A stretch of 64,000 nucleotides of DNA, from positions 62,001 through 126,000 of the forward strand of contig JBGAIF010000007.1 of NCBI GenBank assembly GCA_044225795.1, given 5' to 3'. The position numbers and the translations under genes are program-made. This document shows positions 53,908-61,482 of this stretch, in pieces; the first letter of the stretch is position 1, and each line of letters starts with the position of its first letter. The notes below the pieces were generated by a model that was not told the origin of the DNA, did no database searches, and worked only from the letters and a program-made list of their open reading frames with translations. The DNA is from Nemorincola sp044225795 (GTDB taxonomy: Bacteria; Bacteroidota; Bacteroidia; Chitinophagales; Chitinophagaceae).

Positions 53908-54498
53908 TTAATGGTCGGCGCGGGATACAATAAAATGAAAATCTCCGCTGGTCAGTTCCTTGAATGTGCTATGGGAATTATCGTCTGTCATGAGCGCAGA
54001 GCAAGTACCTGTGAGCTCATAGGTGCGAACCAGCGTAGTAAGTGCTGTATCTATCTTCAGATATTTTACTGTAGCTATTTTCACATAATAGGACGTCTTA
54101 GAAGTATCGACAGATGTCCATGAGTCTGAAAGTGAAGAATTGGCATCATAAGTGATCTCCGGACGAATGGTGGTGTCATTGAAATAGATGGTCTTGCCGG
54201 TGAGTGCCATTACATCTGATTCTTTAAGGGTGTCTATACCCAGCCAGGTAAGACGGAGACCAACAGAAGGAAACAGATTCATATCGGTTGAGCCCTGGTA
54301 ACCTCCAAACTCGTTGTTATAGAGATAGACAAACTGTGGCTGGTTGGAATTGAAATTATACGCTGTGCCATTGAGATTGAATTTGAAGTAGTACGGATGC
54401 GCTACCGGGGTGGGTGTAGGTGTAGTGGTCTTATCTTTCTTAGTGCAGGCGGCAAGCAGGAACAAGATGCTGCCGAGAAATAGTAGTGTACTTTTCAT
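53908..54498 (-). CDS. Lipoprotein, paralogue of 53080-53664
   Basis: A 196-aa lipoprotein (lipobox LLAAC, Cys18, then TKKDKTTTPTPTP). The mature part, HPYYFKFNLNGTAYNFNSNQPQ, KTIYFNDTTIRPEITYDAN, SWTSVDTSKTSYYVKI and TYELTGTCSALM, aligns along its length with the next gene. Ends SGDFHFIVSRADH versus AGNFHFLCTCPDH in the partner, so similarity is full length. Function unknown. Confidence 0.8.
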   Translation of the reverse strand: MKSTLLFLGSILFLLAACTKKDKTTTPTPTPVAHPYYFKFNLNGTAYNFNSNQPQFVYLYNNEFGGYQGSTDMNLFPSVGLRLTWLGIDTLKESDVMALTGKTIYFNDTTIRPEITYDANSSLSDSWTSVDTSKTSYYVKIATVKYLKIDTALTTLVRTYELTGTCSALMTDDNSHSTFKELTSGDFHFIVSRADH

Positions 54499-54645
54499 AT
54501 AGTGTGTGTTTTTGTAGCGACAAGATAAAAAAACAGGCTCATTATCAGTTTTCCAGAAATAATTTTATAGAAATCATTCTAAAGAAGAATCAATTTTGCG
54601 CAGGTACGATACTGAATAAAATCATTACTTTGATCAGAGTTTCCC

Positions 54646-54676
54646 CATAAAAAAAGCCCCTCGCTATGGAGGGGCT
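54646..54676 (-). terminator. Terminator after the cold-shock gene
   Basis: AGCCCCTC (54655-54662) and GAGGGGCT (54669-54676) form a perfect 8-bp GC-rich stem with a GCTATG loop; on the minus strand it is followed by a run of T. Confidence 0.88.
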
Positions 54677-54698
54677 ATACTGAAGAAATATGAGTACG

Positions 54699-54890
54699 TC
54701 AGATACGCTTTACATTGATCGCGTTCAGACCTTTTTTACCATTTTCAACCTCGAAAGATACCCTGTCCTTGTCCCTGATCTCATCGCTGAGGCCGGTTAC
54801 GTGTACAAAAATATCCTCACCGCCATTTTGCGGCGCAATAAAACCAAATCCTTTGGTGCTATTGAAAAACTTTACTGTTCCTTCTTGCAT
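54699..54890 (-). CDS. Cold-shock protein (CspA family)
   Basis: A 63-aa single OB-fold protein that binds single-stranded RNA and DNA. RNP1 is KGFGFI (13-18) and RNP2 is DIFVH (26-30), with FFN aromatic residues before them. It is monocistronic with its own promoter box (54917-54924) and terminator (54646-54676), the usual arrangement for these abundant chaperones. Confidence 0.96.
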   Translation of the reverse strand: MQEGTVKFFNSTKGFGFIAPQNGGEDIFVHVTGLSDEIRDKDRVSFEVENGKKGLNAINVKRI

Positions 54891-54916
54891 TGTTATGCTA
54901 TTTAAGTTATAAAAAG

Positions 54917-54924
54917 CAAAGGTA
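54917..54924 (-). promoter_or_regulatory. -7 promoter box TACCTTTG before the cold-shock gene
   Basis: On the minus strand TACCTTTG lies 26 bases before the ATG, leaving a leader of about 20 bases, short compared with the long cold-shock leaders of enterobacteria. Confidence 0.6.
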
Positions 54925-54970
54925 CGATTTTATTTTAATAAAAAGTTTTATATTTTTTTGAAATAAATTA

Positions 54971-55002
54971 TTTGATGAGCCCAATTAATAGGGCTATCTT
55001 TA
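54971..55002 (+). promoter_or_regulatory. Promoter TTTG-N20-TATCTTTA
   Basis: TTTG at 54971-54974 and TATCTTTA at 54995-55002 with 20-bp spacing; leader of about 40 bases to the ATG at 55048. Confidence 0.6.
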
Positions 55003-55047
55003 TAGTATCCAGTCATTTCATCACGCGTCATTCCGCTATAATATTCC

Positions 55048-55266
55048 ATGATCACTACTGAGTTGCGAAGCCGGTTCGATTCCCAATTTCATAAGCTGAT
55101 GGCCGGTGTTCCGAAACCCTTGCAGGATAAGTGGGATGGCATCATAGAGTGGCACGACGCCAGGCTGTACCCCACCATTCAGCCTGCCATCATACAGGAA
55201 CTGCCTGATGCCGCAAGGGCCATGTATGTGTCGCTGCTCAATAAACTGAGCCGTGGCAACATATAA
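55048..55266 (+). CDS. Hypothetical 72-aa protein
   Basis: A small soluble, mostly helical protein (FDSQFHKLMAGVPKPLQDKWDGIIEW; AIIQELPDAARAMYVSLLNKL). No signal peptide, membrane segment or known motif. It has a good promoter upstream and is followed 16 bases later by another small gene, so it is likely real and forms a two-gene unit. Confidence 0.55.
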   Translation: MITTELRSRFDSQFHKLMAGVPKPLQDKWDGIIEWHDARLYPTIQPAIIQELPDAARAMYVSLLNKLSRGNI

Positions 55267-55282
55267 TAAAACAAACGTAAAT

Positions 55283-55516
55283 ATGTCGACAGAAAATATA
55301 GTTTTCAGGAAAATAAAAGAAATAAGCGCCCGCGAAATGCGCCCGCGCCCACATATCAATACCCAGGAGCTTGCGCGCGAGCTATCGCTGACGCGTGAAA
55401 AGATAATGCCGTCCCTGAAACAACTAAAGGACCTGAAGCTGGTGAATTTCAGCGATGTCAATGGATCTGCCATTTCACTTACATTGCTGGGGTGCACGGT
55501 AAGAAGGGATAATTAA
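55283..55516 (+). CDS. Small winged-helix-like protein
   Basis: A 77-aa protein from the ATG at 55283 (MSTENIVFRKIKEI). The region INTQELARELSLTREKIMPSLKQLKDLKLVNFSDVNGSAISLTLLG has the helix-turn-helix and strand pattern of a winged helix (domain of MarR/GntR-like proteins) and the length of a stand-alone DNA-binding domain. An earlier in-frame ATG at 55253 overlaps the upstream gene. Targets unknown; it could regulate its own operon. Confidence 0.6.
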   Translation: MSTENIVFRKIKEISAREMRPRPHINTQELARELSLTREKIMPSLKQLKDLKLVNFSDVNGSAISLTLLGCTVRRDN

Positions 55517-55596
55517 GGGGCATTGAAACCGGCATCAATAATAATTTGATGTTGCGCATACCCGGTGCCGGGCATGACCACATTGATTTATTGCGT

Positions 55597-55604
55597 TACT
55601 TTTG
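55597..55604 (+). promoter_or_regulatory. -7 promoter box TACTTTTG
   Basis: It matches TAnnTTTG and lies 11 bases before the ATG at 55616, which supports that start over the longer frame from 55565. Confidence 0.55.
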
Positions 55605-55615
55605 TTCATCACCCG

Positions 55616-56506
55616 ATGAAACAGATCCTATTTATCGTGATGCTCTTATGTTACAACCTGCCCGTAATGGCACAGGCAGAGACCGATGTTGCCGGGGAAG
55701 GGCTGCGTGGACGGGTGAAGATGGTAACACAGACGGAATACACCGACAAGGCGATGAAGAACGCCTTTATGAAGACCGTGGACAAGTATGACCGCAAGGG
55801 TAATCTCACAGAGACCATAAACGACAGCTACCTGCTGAAACTGCACAGCCGTAAATATATGCGCTATGATACCAACGCAAGCGGGCTAACAACTACACGC
55901 CACGAGTATGATGATAAGAATGCGGAGGTGCGCCGTGTGAACTATACCTATGACGGCAACCACCTTACGGCCGAGGACGACCACCGCTACTATGACGGCA
56001 AGGATGTGGTGTACCGCAGCGAACATATGTATGACAGCACGGGAACGGAAATGCAACTGCTTACCTACACCAATGGCATACTGAACGAGCGCACCACATA
56101 CACCTATGATAAAAAGGGCCGCCTGGCCACCGCGAAGGTGTGTGACAGCAGCGGCAAGCAGCTACGTGAGCTGGACTATTCTTACTACGCGGGGCCGGAC
56201 TGGGTGGGACTGGAAAAGCATGAACAGGATGTGCGCACACATATGTTCAGAATAATAGACACGGCAGGACTGATAGTAGAGAAGACCACCTATGTAGCTG
56301 ACTACAGCCACCAGACGGATGAGACCAGCCTGACCTTTGACAAGCAGGGCAACTGGCTGACGAAGACAGTGAAAGGCACCATCACGGATAACCTGTATAT
56401 GGTGCGCAGCATAGAATACTATGCAGAAATAATGCCACAGCAAACAGCGCCAATAAAGAAAAGACCTGCTGCAAACAAAGTAAACGCAAAGAAGAAACGT
56501 CAATAA
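55616..56506 (+). CDS. Exported YD/RHS-repeat-like protein
   Basis: A 296-aa protein from the ATG at 55616 with a signal peptide (FIVMLLCYNLPVMAQA). Its body has repeated YD-like units: KYDRKGNLTETIND, MRYDTNASGLTTTRHEYDDKNAE, VNYTYDGNHLT, HMYDSTGTEMQL, YTYDKKGRLATAKV, LDYSYY. This is the RHS/YD pattern that folds into a beta-shell in large toxins, but here there is no toxin domain and the protein is short, as in many Bacteroidota surface or periplasmic proteins of unknown function. The C-terminus is Lys/Pro-rich. It converges on a lipoprotein gene. Confidence 0.75.
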   Translation: MKQILFIVMLLCYNLPVMAQAETDVAGEGLRGRVKMVTQTEYTDKAMKNAFMKTVDKYDRKGNLTETINDSYLLKLHSRKYMRYDTNASGLTTTRHEYDDKNAEVRRVNYTYDGNHLTAEDDHRYYDGKDVVYRSEHMYDSTGTEMQLLTYTNGILNERTTYTYDKKGRLATAKVCDSSGKQLRELDYSYYAGPDWVGLEKHEQDVRTHMFRIIDTAGLIVEKTTYVADYSHQTDETSLTFDKQGNWLTKTVKGTITDNLYMVRSIEYYAEIMPQQTAPIKKRPAANKVNAKKKRQ

Positions 56507-56520
56507 GATCAATCCTTTAA

Positions 56521-57531
56521 CTATATCCCGGCGAGCCGCGACTGGATATCAAAACGGGTATCTTCTCCCATCACAAGATTTACTGAAAGCCCTTCCGTGA
56601 TCGTGCCCTTTTTCATATCGAAGTAGTATTTGCCGTCTTTGTTAGCAATACCAACAATCACATACTGCATACCAACAGGTACAAGGTTATCGTCATTTCC
56701 CAAGATAAAGGTGTGTGTATCCGAATTATATTCCTGCCTCGTGTCTCCCATAGTAGCTGAATTCGTTTCCGGAAGTATGATATATATCTGAGTATTTGAA
56801 GGAACGAAACTGCCATCCGGCATAACTATAGATACGGTGGTATTTTTCGTTGCCGGATTATACATCCTGTCACAGTTCACAAATTTAAACTGTGTACAAC
56901 CTTCAAATAGAAAAAAATATCCTCCCATAAAACTAAACCCTGTTGCAGTGCCTTTTGTCCAGGGTGTGCATGTGTCACATTTTGTACCCTTGGCTACAGT
57001 TCCGGCTATCTTAGTATCGCTGCTCACCCAGGTAGTCACGGAATCCTGATTATTGTTGTCGCCGTAAAATAAGGACATCTCATCGTTTGAACTTATGCTG
57101 CTATGGAAGCCAATAGCATACTTGTTTGCAAATACCTCTTTACCATTCATCGTAGCTTTGATAGACACCTGTCCGCCACTCTTCAACAACTTCCCATTTG
57201 CTGAAGTTACCGTACGGTTCATCACCATGTCGCCTGTCTTGTACATTTCTACAAGCTCTATGTTAACTGTTCCGGAAGTAATGATATTGCCGCTGGCATC
57301 TTTAAATGAGTTGGGATAGAAATGAAGCATGGTAGTGTCCTTACCATAAACAGTGGTATCCCTACCGGCCTGAACGGCTATTCCCTGAGGCTTGGTCTTC
57401 AGATCAGCAAAGAGTTCATCCTTGTGAGTGAGGTCGTAGGAATCTTCCATCTTTTTCTTTTTACAGGAATTAGCAATAGAGATAGTGATCATAAAAATGA
57501 TGAGGATGATAACCAGACGTTTCATAGGCAT
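56521..57531 (-). CDS. Hypothetical lipoprotein
   Basis: A 336-aa lipoprotein (signal IIFMITISIANSC, lipid Cys at 23, then KKKKMEDSYD). The mature part is beta-rich: DTTMLHFYPNSFKDASGNIITSGTVNIELVEMYKTGDMVMNRTVTSANGKLLKSGGQVSIKATMNGKEVF resembles carboxypeptidase- or Ig-like repeats found in Bacteroidota surface proteins. There is a CDTC pair near residue 184. Start at 57531 or two codons later. Divergent from the next gene across the 57532-57763 region. Function unknown. Confidence 0.75.
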   Translation of the reverse strand: MPMKRLVIILIIFMITISIANSCKKKKMEDSYDLTHKDELFADLKTKPQGIAVQAGRDTTVYGKDTTMLHFYPNSFKDASGNIITSGTVNIELVEMYKTGDMVMNRTVTSANGKLLKSGGQVSIKATMNGKEVFANKYAIGFHSSISSNDEMSLFYGDNNNQDSVTTWVSSDTKIAGTVAKGTKCDTCTPWTKGTATGFSFMGGYFFLFEGCTQFKFVNCDRMYNPATKNTTVSIVMPDGSFVPSNTQIYIILPETNSATMGDTRQEYNSDTHTFILGNDDNLVPVGMQYVIVGIANKDGKYYFDMKKGTITEGLSVNLVMGEDTRFDIQSRLAGI

Positions 57532-57655
57532 AAATGTATTTTAGTAAAAATAGACAATTGCAAATTAATATGTATTCCCTCCGGTAGTGCAACAAGATCG
57601 TTAAGTGTGGCTGAAATACCTACCGCTAACAAGTACATGATAACAACAAACCGAC

Positions 57656-57702
57656 CACAATCTGATAATTTACGCACACTTGTGCTAAATTATCAGATTG
57701 TG
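57656..57702. repeat. 47-bp near-perfect palindrome
   Basis: CACAATCTGATAATTTA (57656-57672) is the exact inverse of 57686-57702. The inner 13 bases (C, GCACA, CT, TGTGC) extend the pairing by another 5 bp with one bulged C, so a 22-bp stem is possible. It lies in the divergent space between two genes, about 60 bases before the start at 57764. Confidence 0.8.
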
Positions 57703-57763
57703 AACATGTAAAATAAGAATAAATTTTATTATCTTAGCACTAATACCTCTAAAACATATTTTT

Positions 57764-58513
57764 ATGAGTGACCAGAACGAAGAAATAATGGAAGAAGAGG
57801 ATGATGAGGTCTCCAACATCCTCAGTTACAAAACTGCCAAGTATTTAGTGCTTTTCCTGCTGGTTGTATTGATCGTTGGTTTTATCATATCATTTGTTGA
57901 CTTTAAAAAACATGCAGATAAGGGCGATCACGCCAAATACTTCTGGGTGGAACTGAACATTCCGAAAGACCACCCGGATACGGTGTACCAGGAGAAGATC
58001 ATCTACATAGACTCTGCCGCCATGCGCCTGCGTGACTCCATGAACGCACATGACGCTATGATGAACAGCGGCGCTACTGCCACACCTGCGGCACCGGTAC
58101 AGGCGGCAGCTCCACCGCCACCTCCTACACCGGCACCAACACCAGTGGCTACGGCTCCCGCCCCGGCGCGCAAAGAGCGACCAGCAAGCACGGCAGCACC
58201 GGCGCCACCGTCAGAACCACCGAGCCCTCCGCGCCACGCCACAGATGATGAGAAAAGTGCCATAGCAACGCAGATAGAGAACATAGAAAAGGTGAACAAC
58301 ATGAAGGCGGAAGTGATAGAGATAGGCCATGTGTACCATTCTAACGGGAACCTGTTCATGCAGGATATGGACGAGTTCCTGAAAGGGAAGGGCTATAAGA
58401 CAGATGGCGGCAATGGCTCCAGGATGCTCTTCGGGGATGAGAAGCGCAAGGGCTACTGGGTATATCTGAAGCCGGGCACCAAGCATATAGTAGTGGGTGT
58501 AGGGCAGCTATAA
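57764..58513 (+). CDS. TonB/TolA-shaped inner-membrane protein with Pro-rich linker
   Basis: A 249-aa protein. Residues 1-27 are an acidic cytoplasmic tail, 28-50 one membrane helix (LVLFLLVVLIVGFIISFV), then a periplasmic part with a Pro/Ala-rich linker at about 102-160 (PPPPPTPAPTPVATAPAPA), and a C-terminal globular domain from about 175 (MKAEVIEIGHVYHSNG, LKGKGYKTDGGNGSRMLFGDEKRKGYWVYLKPGTK). This layout matches TonB, TolA and SPOR-domain proteins, but the C-terminal domain is not obviously any of these. It is followed by a MarR regulator on the same strand. Confidence 0.7.
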   Translation: MSDQNEEIMEEEDDEVSNILSYKTAKYLVLFLLVVLIVGFIISFVDFKKHADKGDHAKYFWVELNIPKDHPDTVYQEKIIYIDSAAMRLRDSMNAHDAMMNSGATATPAAPVQAAAPPPPPTPAPTPVATAPAPARKERPASTAAPAPPSEPPSPPRHATDDEKSAIATQIENIEKVNNMKAEVIEIGHVYHSNGNLFMQDMDEFLKGKGYKTDGGNGSRMLFGDEKRKGYWVYLKPGTKHIVVGVGQL

Positions 58514-58612
58514 GAATCCTGTCACCGGCATTATTGCGGAATTTATTTGGAAGGAAACCGCATAATACTGGTATATTTATCCGATTTTTTTATCCACGCC
58601 AACATACCAAGA

Positions 58613-58625
58613 GCATTTTAAATGC
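58613..58625. promoter_or_regulatory. Palindrome GCATT-TTA-AATGC at the MarR start codon
   Basis: A perfect 5-bp-arm palindrome directly before the ATG at 58627; a possible site for self-regulation by the MarR protein. Confidence 0.35.
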
Positions 58626-58626
58626 C

Positions 58627-59097
58627 ATGAGATTAGAAGACGCCATCAAATCGACACGATTTGTCAATGAAAAACAAAAAGCCGCGATCAATGTACTGTA
58701 CACAGGCTATTGGCTGCGCAGCGGTTACAGCACCACACTTAAAAACGAAGACCTTACCATAGAACAATACAATGTGCTGCGCATACTGAAGGGCAAACAC
58801 CCGGAGCAGATGTGCGTGAAAGACATAGCCAGCCGCACGATAGAGAAAAGCTCGAACGTGCCGCGCATACTGGACCGCCTGGTGACCAAGAAGCTGGCCC
58901 GCCGCAGCCCGTCGAAAGAAGACAAACGCGAAACACTGGTATCGCTTACCGAAAAGGGCATAGCCACGCTGGAGCGCGCCAATGAACTGACATGGGCCGT
59001 GACCAGCAAGATAACAGGCCTGACAGAAGACGAAGCGACAACGCTTAGCGAGCTGCTGGACAAGATGCGGGCGGCTGAGGATAACTCAACCAGTTGA
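58627..59097 (+). CDS. MarR family transcriptional regulator
   Basis: A 156-aa winged-helix dimer-forming regulator. The recognition region is IEQYNVLRILKGKHPEQMCVKDIASRTIEKSSNVPRILDRLVTKKLARRSPSKEDKRETLVSLTEKG, the MarR core with the wing R-x-x-x-x-x-D-x-R-E. The start at 58627 gives MRLEDAIKSTRFVNEKQKAAINVLYT; a TTG-initiated longer frame is not convincing. It follows the TonB/TolA-shaped gene by about 110 bases and precedes the cobalamin riboswitch, but nothing links it to B12. Confidence 0.9.
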   Translation: MRLEDAIKSTRFVNEKQKAAINVLYTGYWLRSGYSTTLKNEDLTIEQYNVLRILKGKHPEQMCVKDIASRTIEKSSNVPRILDRLVTKKLARRSPSKEDKRETLVSLTEKGIATLERANELTWAVTSKITGLTEDEATTLSELLDKMRAAEDNSTS

Positions 59098-59174
59098 CCG
59101 CTTTGTGACCGGTTGATATCCCGTTGATATTCTGCGCCTGTTCAATAACCCTCCCGAAATTGAATAATAGTTCG

Positions 59175-59182
59175 TACCTTTG
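59175..59182 (+). promoter_or_regulatory. -7 promoter box TACCTTTG before the cobalamin riboswitch
   Basis: It matches TAnnTTTG and lies about 7 bases before the riboswitch begins, as expected for the start of the B12 operon transcript. Confidence 0.6.
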
Positions 59183-59189
59183 CCATGCA

Positions 59190-59356
59190 TAGGTTCCGGT
59201 GGTGTATTGCCACGGATGAAAAGGGAACCGGGTGTGAATCCCGGACATTACCCGATGCTGTGAGCTCCACAAAAGCTCTTTTGCACCCTCTGCCACTGAT
59301 CGCACCAGCGAACGGGAAGGCCGCAAAAGACGGAGCAAGTCAGAAGACCTGCCTTT
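59190..59356 (+). ncRNA. Cobalamin riboswitch
   Basis: The leader carries the family's conserved segments in order: AGGTTCCGGTGG near the start, AAGGGAACCGGGTGTGAATC (the core GGGAA..GGTGxGAATCC stretch) at 59220-59239, CTCTGCCACTG at 59288-59299, CGGGAAGGCCGC near 59313, and the B12 box AAGTCAGAAGACCTGCC at 59337-59353. It lies between a -7 box at 59175 and the gene at 59480, so it should turn down the downstream operon when adenosyl- or methylcobalamin is plentiful. How it acts on expression (termination or translation) is not clear; a weak hairpin and T run near 59401-59435 is one possibility. Confidence 0.93.
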
Positions 59357-59479
59357 GCATATTACTTATCGCTGCTTTCGGGAATTAAAAGCACAGGTAG
59401 GATAAAAGGCACTGTTCGTTTATCTTATTTTTTTACCCGCAACGGCATATTTGAAATTGTTCTTAAAAACCAATTTTAT

Positions 59480-60481
59480 ATGCGCACATGTACCTTACTC
59501 CTCGCGGCACTGCTCTCCGGCACCGCAGCAATGGCCCAGACCGTGGCCACCTTTGACACCATGCACCTGTCTAAGGCAGACACATTTTACGTGAACTACA
59601 CCTCATCGGGAAATGATGTGGGCTTTGACGACGGGCATGCCCACTTCCCGTGTATCTATAACAGCTCATTCGGCGGTTACTGGGAAACAGGCTTTGCTTA
59701 TTCCAATATGACCGACAGTGTGACCAGTGGTTTTATGAACCAGTATTCCGCAAAAGCAGGATCGGGATATGGCGGCTCATCCACCTACCTGGTGGGCTAC
59801 TGCAGCGACCCTGTGACCTATGAGAACAAAATGAGGATCATACTCAACGGCACCGCTGTGGGCAAGCCTGTAAAGGGCTTCTATGCCACCAACAGCACCT
59901 ACACCTACAACAGCATGCGCGACGGCGATGGCTTTGCCAAAAAATTCGGCAATGGCGACTGGTTCCTGCTGACGGTGCAGGGCTACTCCGGCGGCATGCT
60001 GCAACCCACAAAGGTGGGCGTGTATCTTGCCGACTTCCTGTTCCCCGACCCCACACAGAACTATATACTGAACAAATGGCAATGGGTGGACCTGCTGCCG
60101 CTGGGCAATGTGGACAGCCTGCAACTATCGCTGTCGTCGAGCGATAACGGTATGTATGGCATGAATACTCCGGCTTACTTCTGCATAGACAACTTTACCA
60201 CGTATGAGCCGCTGCCCGCGCCGTCTCTGTCTGTAAACAATATTACAACCGCTGTGGCGCGCGTATATCCCAATCCGGCAAAAGACATGCTGTATATAGA
60301 GCCGGCAGACAAAACCATAAAGGAGATATCCATCTGTGATCTGAGCGGCTCTGTAGTTTATAAAACAAAGGATATAACAATGCCAACTGAGATCAATACA
60401 TCGCAGTTGGCCGCAGGCATGTACCTGCTTAAATTTGCAGGCGATAAGGGCATCGCCACTTCCAGATTTATAAAGAACTGA
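59480..60481 (+). CDS. DUF4465 protein with T9SS sorting domain, putative B12-binding surface protein
   Basis: A 333-aa exported protein (signal LLAALLSGTAAMAQ). The DUF4465 beta-sandwich covers about residues 25-250, with GGYWETGFAYSNMTDSVTSG and YCSDPVTYENKMRI typical of the family, which in Bacteroides is found in B12 uptake loci (as I recall, BtuH-type cobalamin binders). The last 70 residues (VYPNPAKDMLYIEP ... GMYLLKFAGDKG ... RFIKN) are a type A T9SS sorting domain. It is the first gene after the riboswitch and its stop overlaps the next start. Confidence 0.88.
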   Translation: MRTCTLLLAALLSGTAAMAQTVATFDTMHLSKADTFYVNYTSSGNDVGFDDGHAHFPCIYNSSFGGYWETGFAYSNMTDSVTSGFMNQYSAKAGSGYGGSSTYLVGYCSDPVTYENKMRIILNGTAVGKPVKGFYATNSTYTYNSMRDGDGFAKKFGNGDWFLLTVQGYSGGMLQPTKVGVYLADFLFPDPTQNYILNKWQWVDLLPLGNVDSLQLSLSSSDNGMYGMNTPAYFCIDNFTTYEPLPAPSLSVNNITTAVARVYPNPAKDMLYIEPADKTIKEISICDLSGSVVYKTKDITMPTEINTSQLAAGMYLLKFAGDKGIATSRFIKN

Positions 60482-61482
60482 TGAGATACCTGTTACTGCT
60501 TATTATAGTTATCTGCTCCGGCACAGTCTCTACGGCACAATACGCGCCGCAGGCGAATGTGCCGGGCAGTACGGCTATCAGCGCGTCGAGCAGCCTGTTC
60601 GCAGGATGGGCTTCGGGATGCACAGTAAACAGGGGACTGATGAACATAGACACACCGGCCTATGGGTATGTAACGGCGGGCATAGATAGCTATGCTACAG
60701 GCAGCGCAGATCACTACATCGTGAGCCTGGGCGACAGCGGCGTGGCCACACTGACCTTTCCGTCCACACTATATAACGGACCGGGCGCAGACTTCGCGGT
60801 CTTTGAAAATGGTTTTGCCAATCCCGCAAACGATTCGCAGGCGTTCCTTGAACTGGCGTTTGTAGAGGTGAGCTCTGACGGCAGCAGGTTTGTGAGATTC
60901 CCGGCGGCATCGCTCACTTCTGTAAACACGCAGATACCGGTAGCGGGCGTGTATATGTATGCCAATCTCATCAATAACCTGGCCGGAAAGTATATTTCCA
61001 ATTACGGCACCCCATTCGACCTGGAGGAGCTGGCGGACTCGCCGGGGCTGGATGTGAACCACATCTCTCATGTGCGGATTGTAGATGTTATAGGTTCTGT
61101 GGGGGCGCATGCGTGCACTGATATTACAGGGCATATCATCAACGACCCCTACCCGACCACACTACCCACCGGAGGCTTCGACCTGGACGCTGTGGGCGCA
61201 ATACACATGAATACCAATGCAGGTATAGCCCGGCTAACGGGAGATGCACAGATAAGCATATACCCCAACCCGACAACAGACCACCTATCTATCAGCGTCA
61301 ATGCCATTGCCACTCCGCTCACGGCTACACTCACTACTATCACAGGGCAGACTCTGCTCCGGGCATCACTCAGCCGGAACACAACCGATATACCCGTATC
61401 AGTATTACCGGCGGGTATGTATTATCTTGTACTGCGTGATGCAAACGGAGGCCAATGGGTAGAAAAAGTCATCAGGCAATAA
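60481..61482 (+). CDS. Surface protein of the B12 operon with T9SS sorting domain
   Basis: A 333-aa exported protein (signal IIVICSGTVSTAQ). The body, with GPGADFAVFENGFA, AFLELAFVEVSSDGSRFVRFPA, GTPFDLEELADSPGLDVNHISHVRIVDVIGSVG and GGFDLDAVGAIH, matches a family of cell-surface proteins that accompanies BtuB in Bacteroidota cobalamin loci; function unknown but presumably binding or presentation. The C-terminal IYPNPTTDHLSISV ... GMYYLVLRDANGGQ is a T9SS type A domain. It overlaps its neighbours by 1 and 28 bases, so translation is tightly coupled. Confidence 0.82.
   Translation: MRYLLLLIIVICSGTVSTAQYAPQANVPGSTAISASSSLFAGWASGCTVNRGLMNIDTPAYGYVTAGIDSYATGSADHYIVSLGDSGVATLTFPSTLYNGPGADFAVFENGFANPANDSQAFLELAFVEVSSDGSRFVRFPAASLTSVNTQIPVAGVYMYANLINNLAGKYISNYGTPFDLEELADSPGLDVNHISHVRIVDVIGSVGAHACTDITGHIINDPYPTTLPTGGFDLDAVGAIHMNTNAGIARLTGDAQISIYPNPTTDHLSISVNAIATPLTATLTTITGQTLLRASLSRNTTDIPVSVLPAGMYYLVLRDANGGQWVEKVIRQ

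Noticed and set aside
55616..56506. RHS-type toxin
   Set aside because: YD-like units are present, but the protein is short, has no polymorphic C-terminal toxin domain and no immunity gene follows.
59401..59435. Possible terminator of the cobalamin riboswitch
   Set aside because: The stem GATAAA/TTTATC is only 6 bp of A/T pairs with a 12-base loop; too weak to call as a terminator even though a T run follows.
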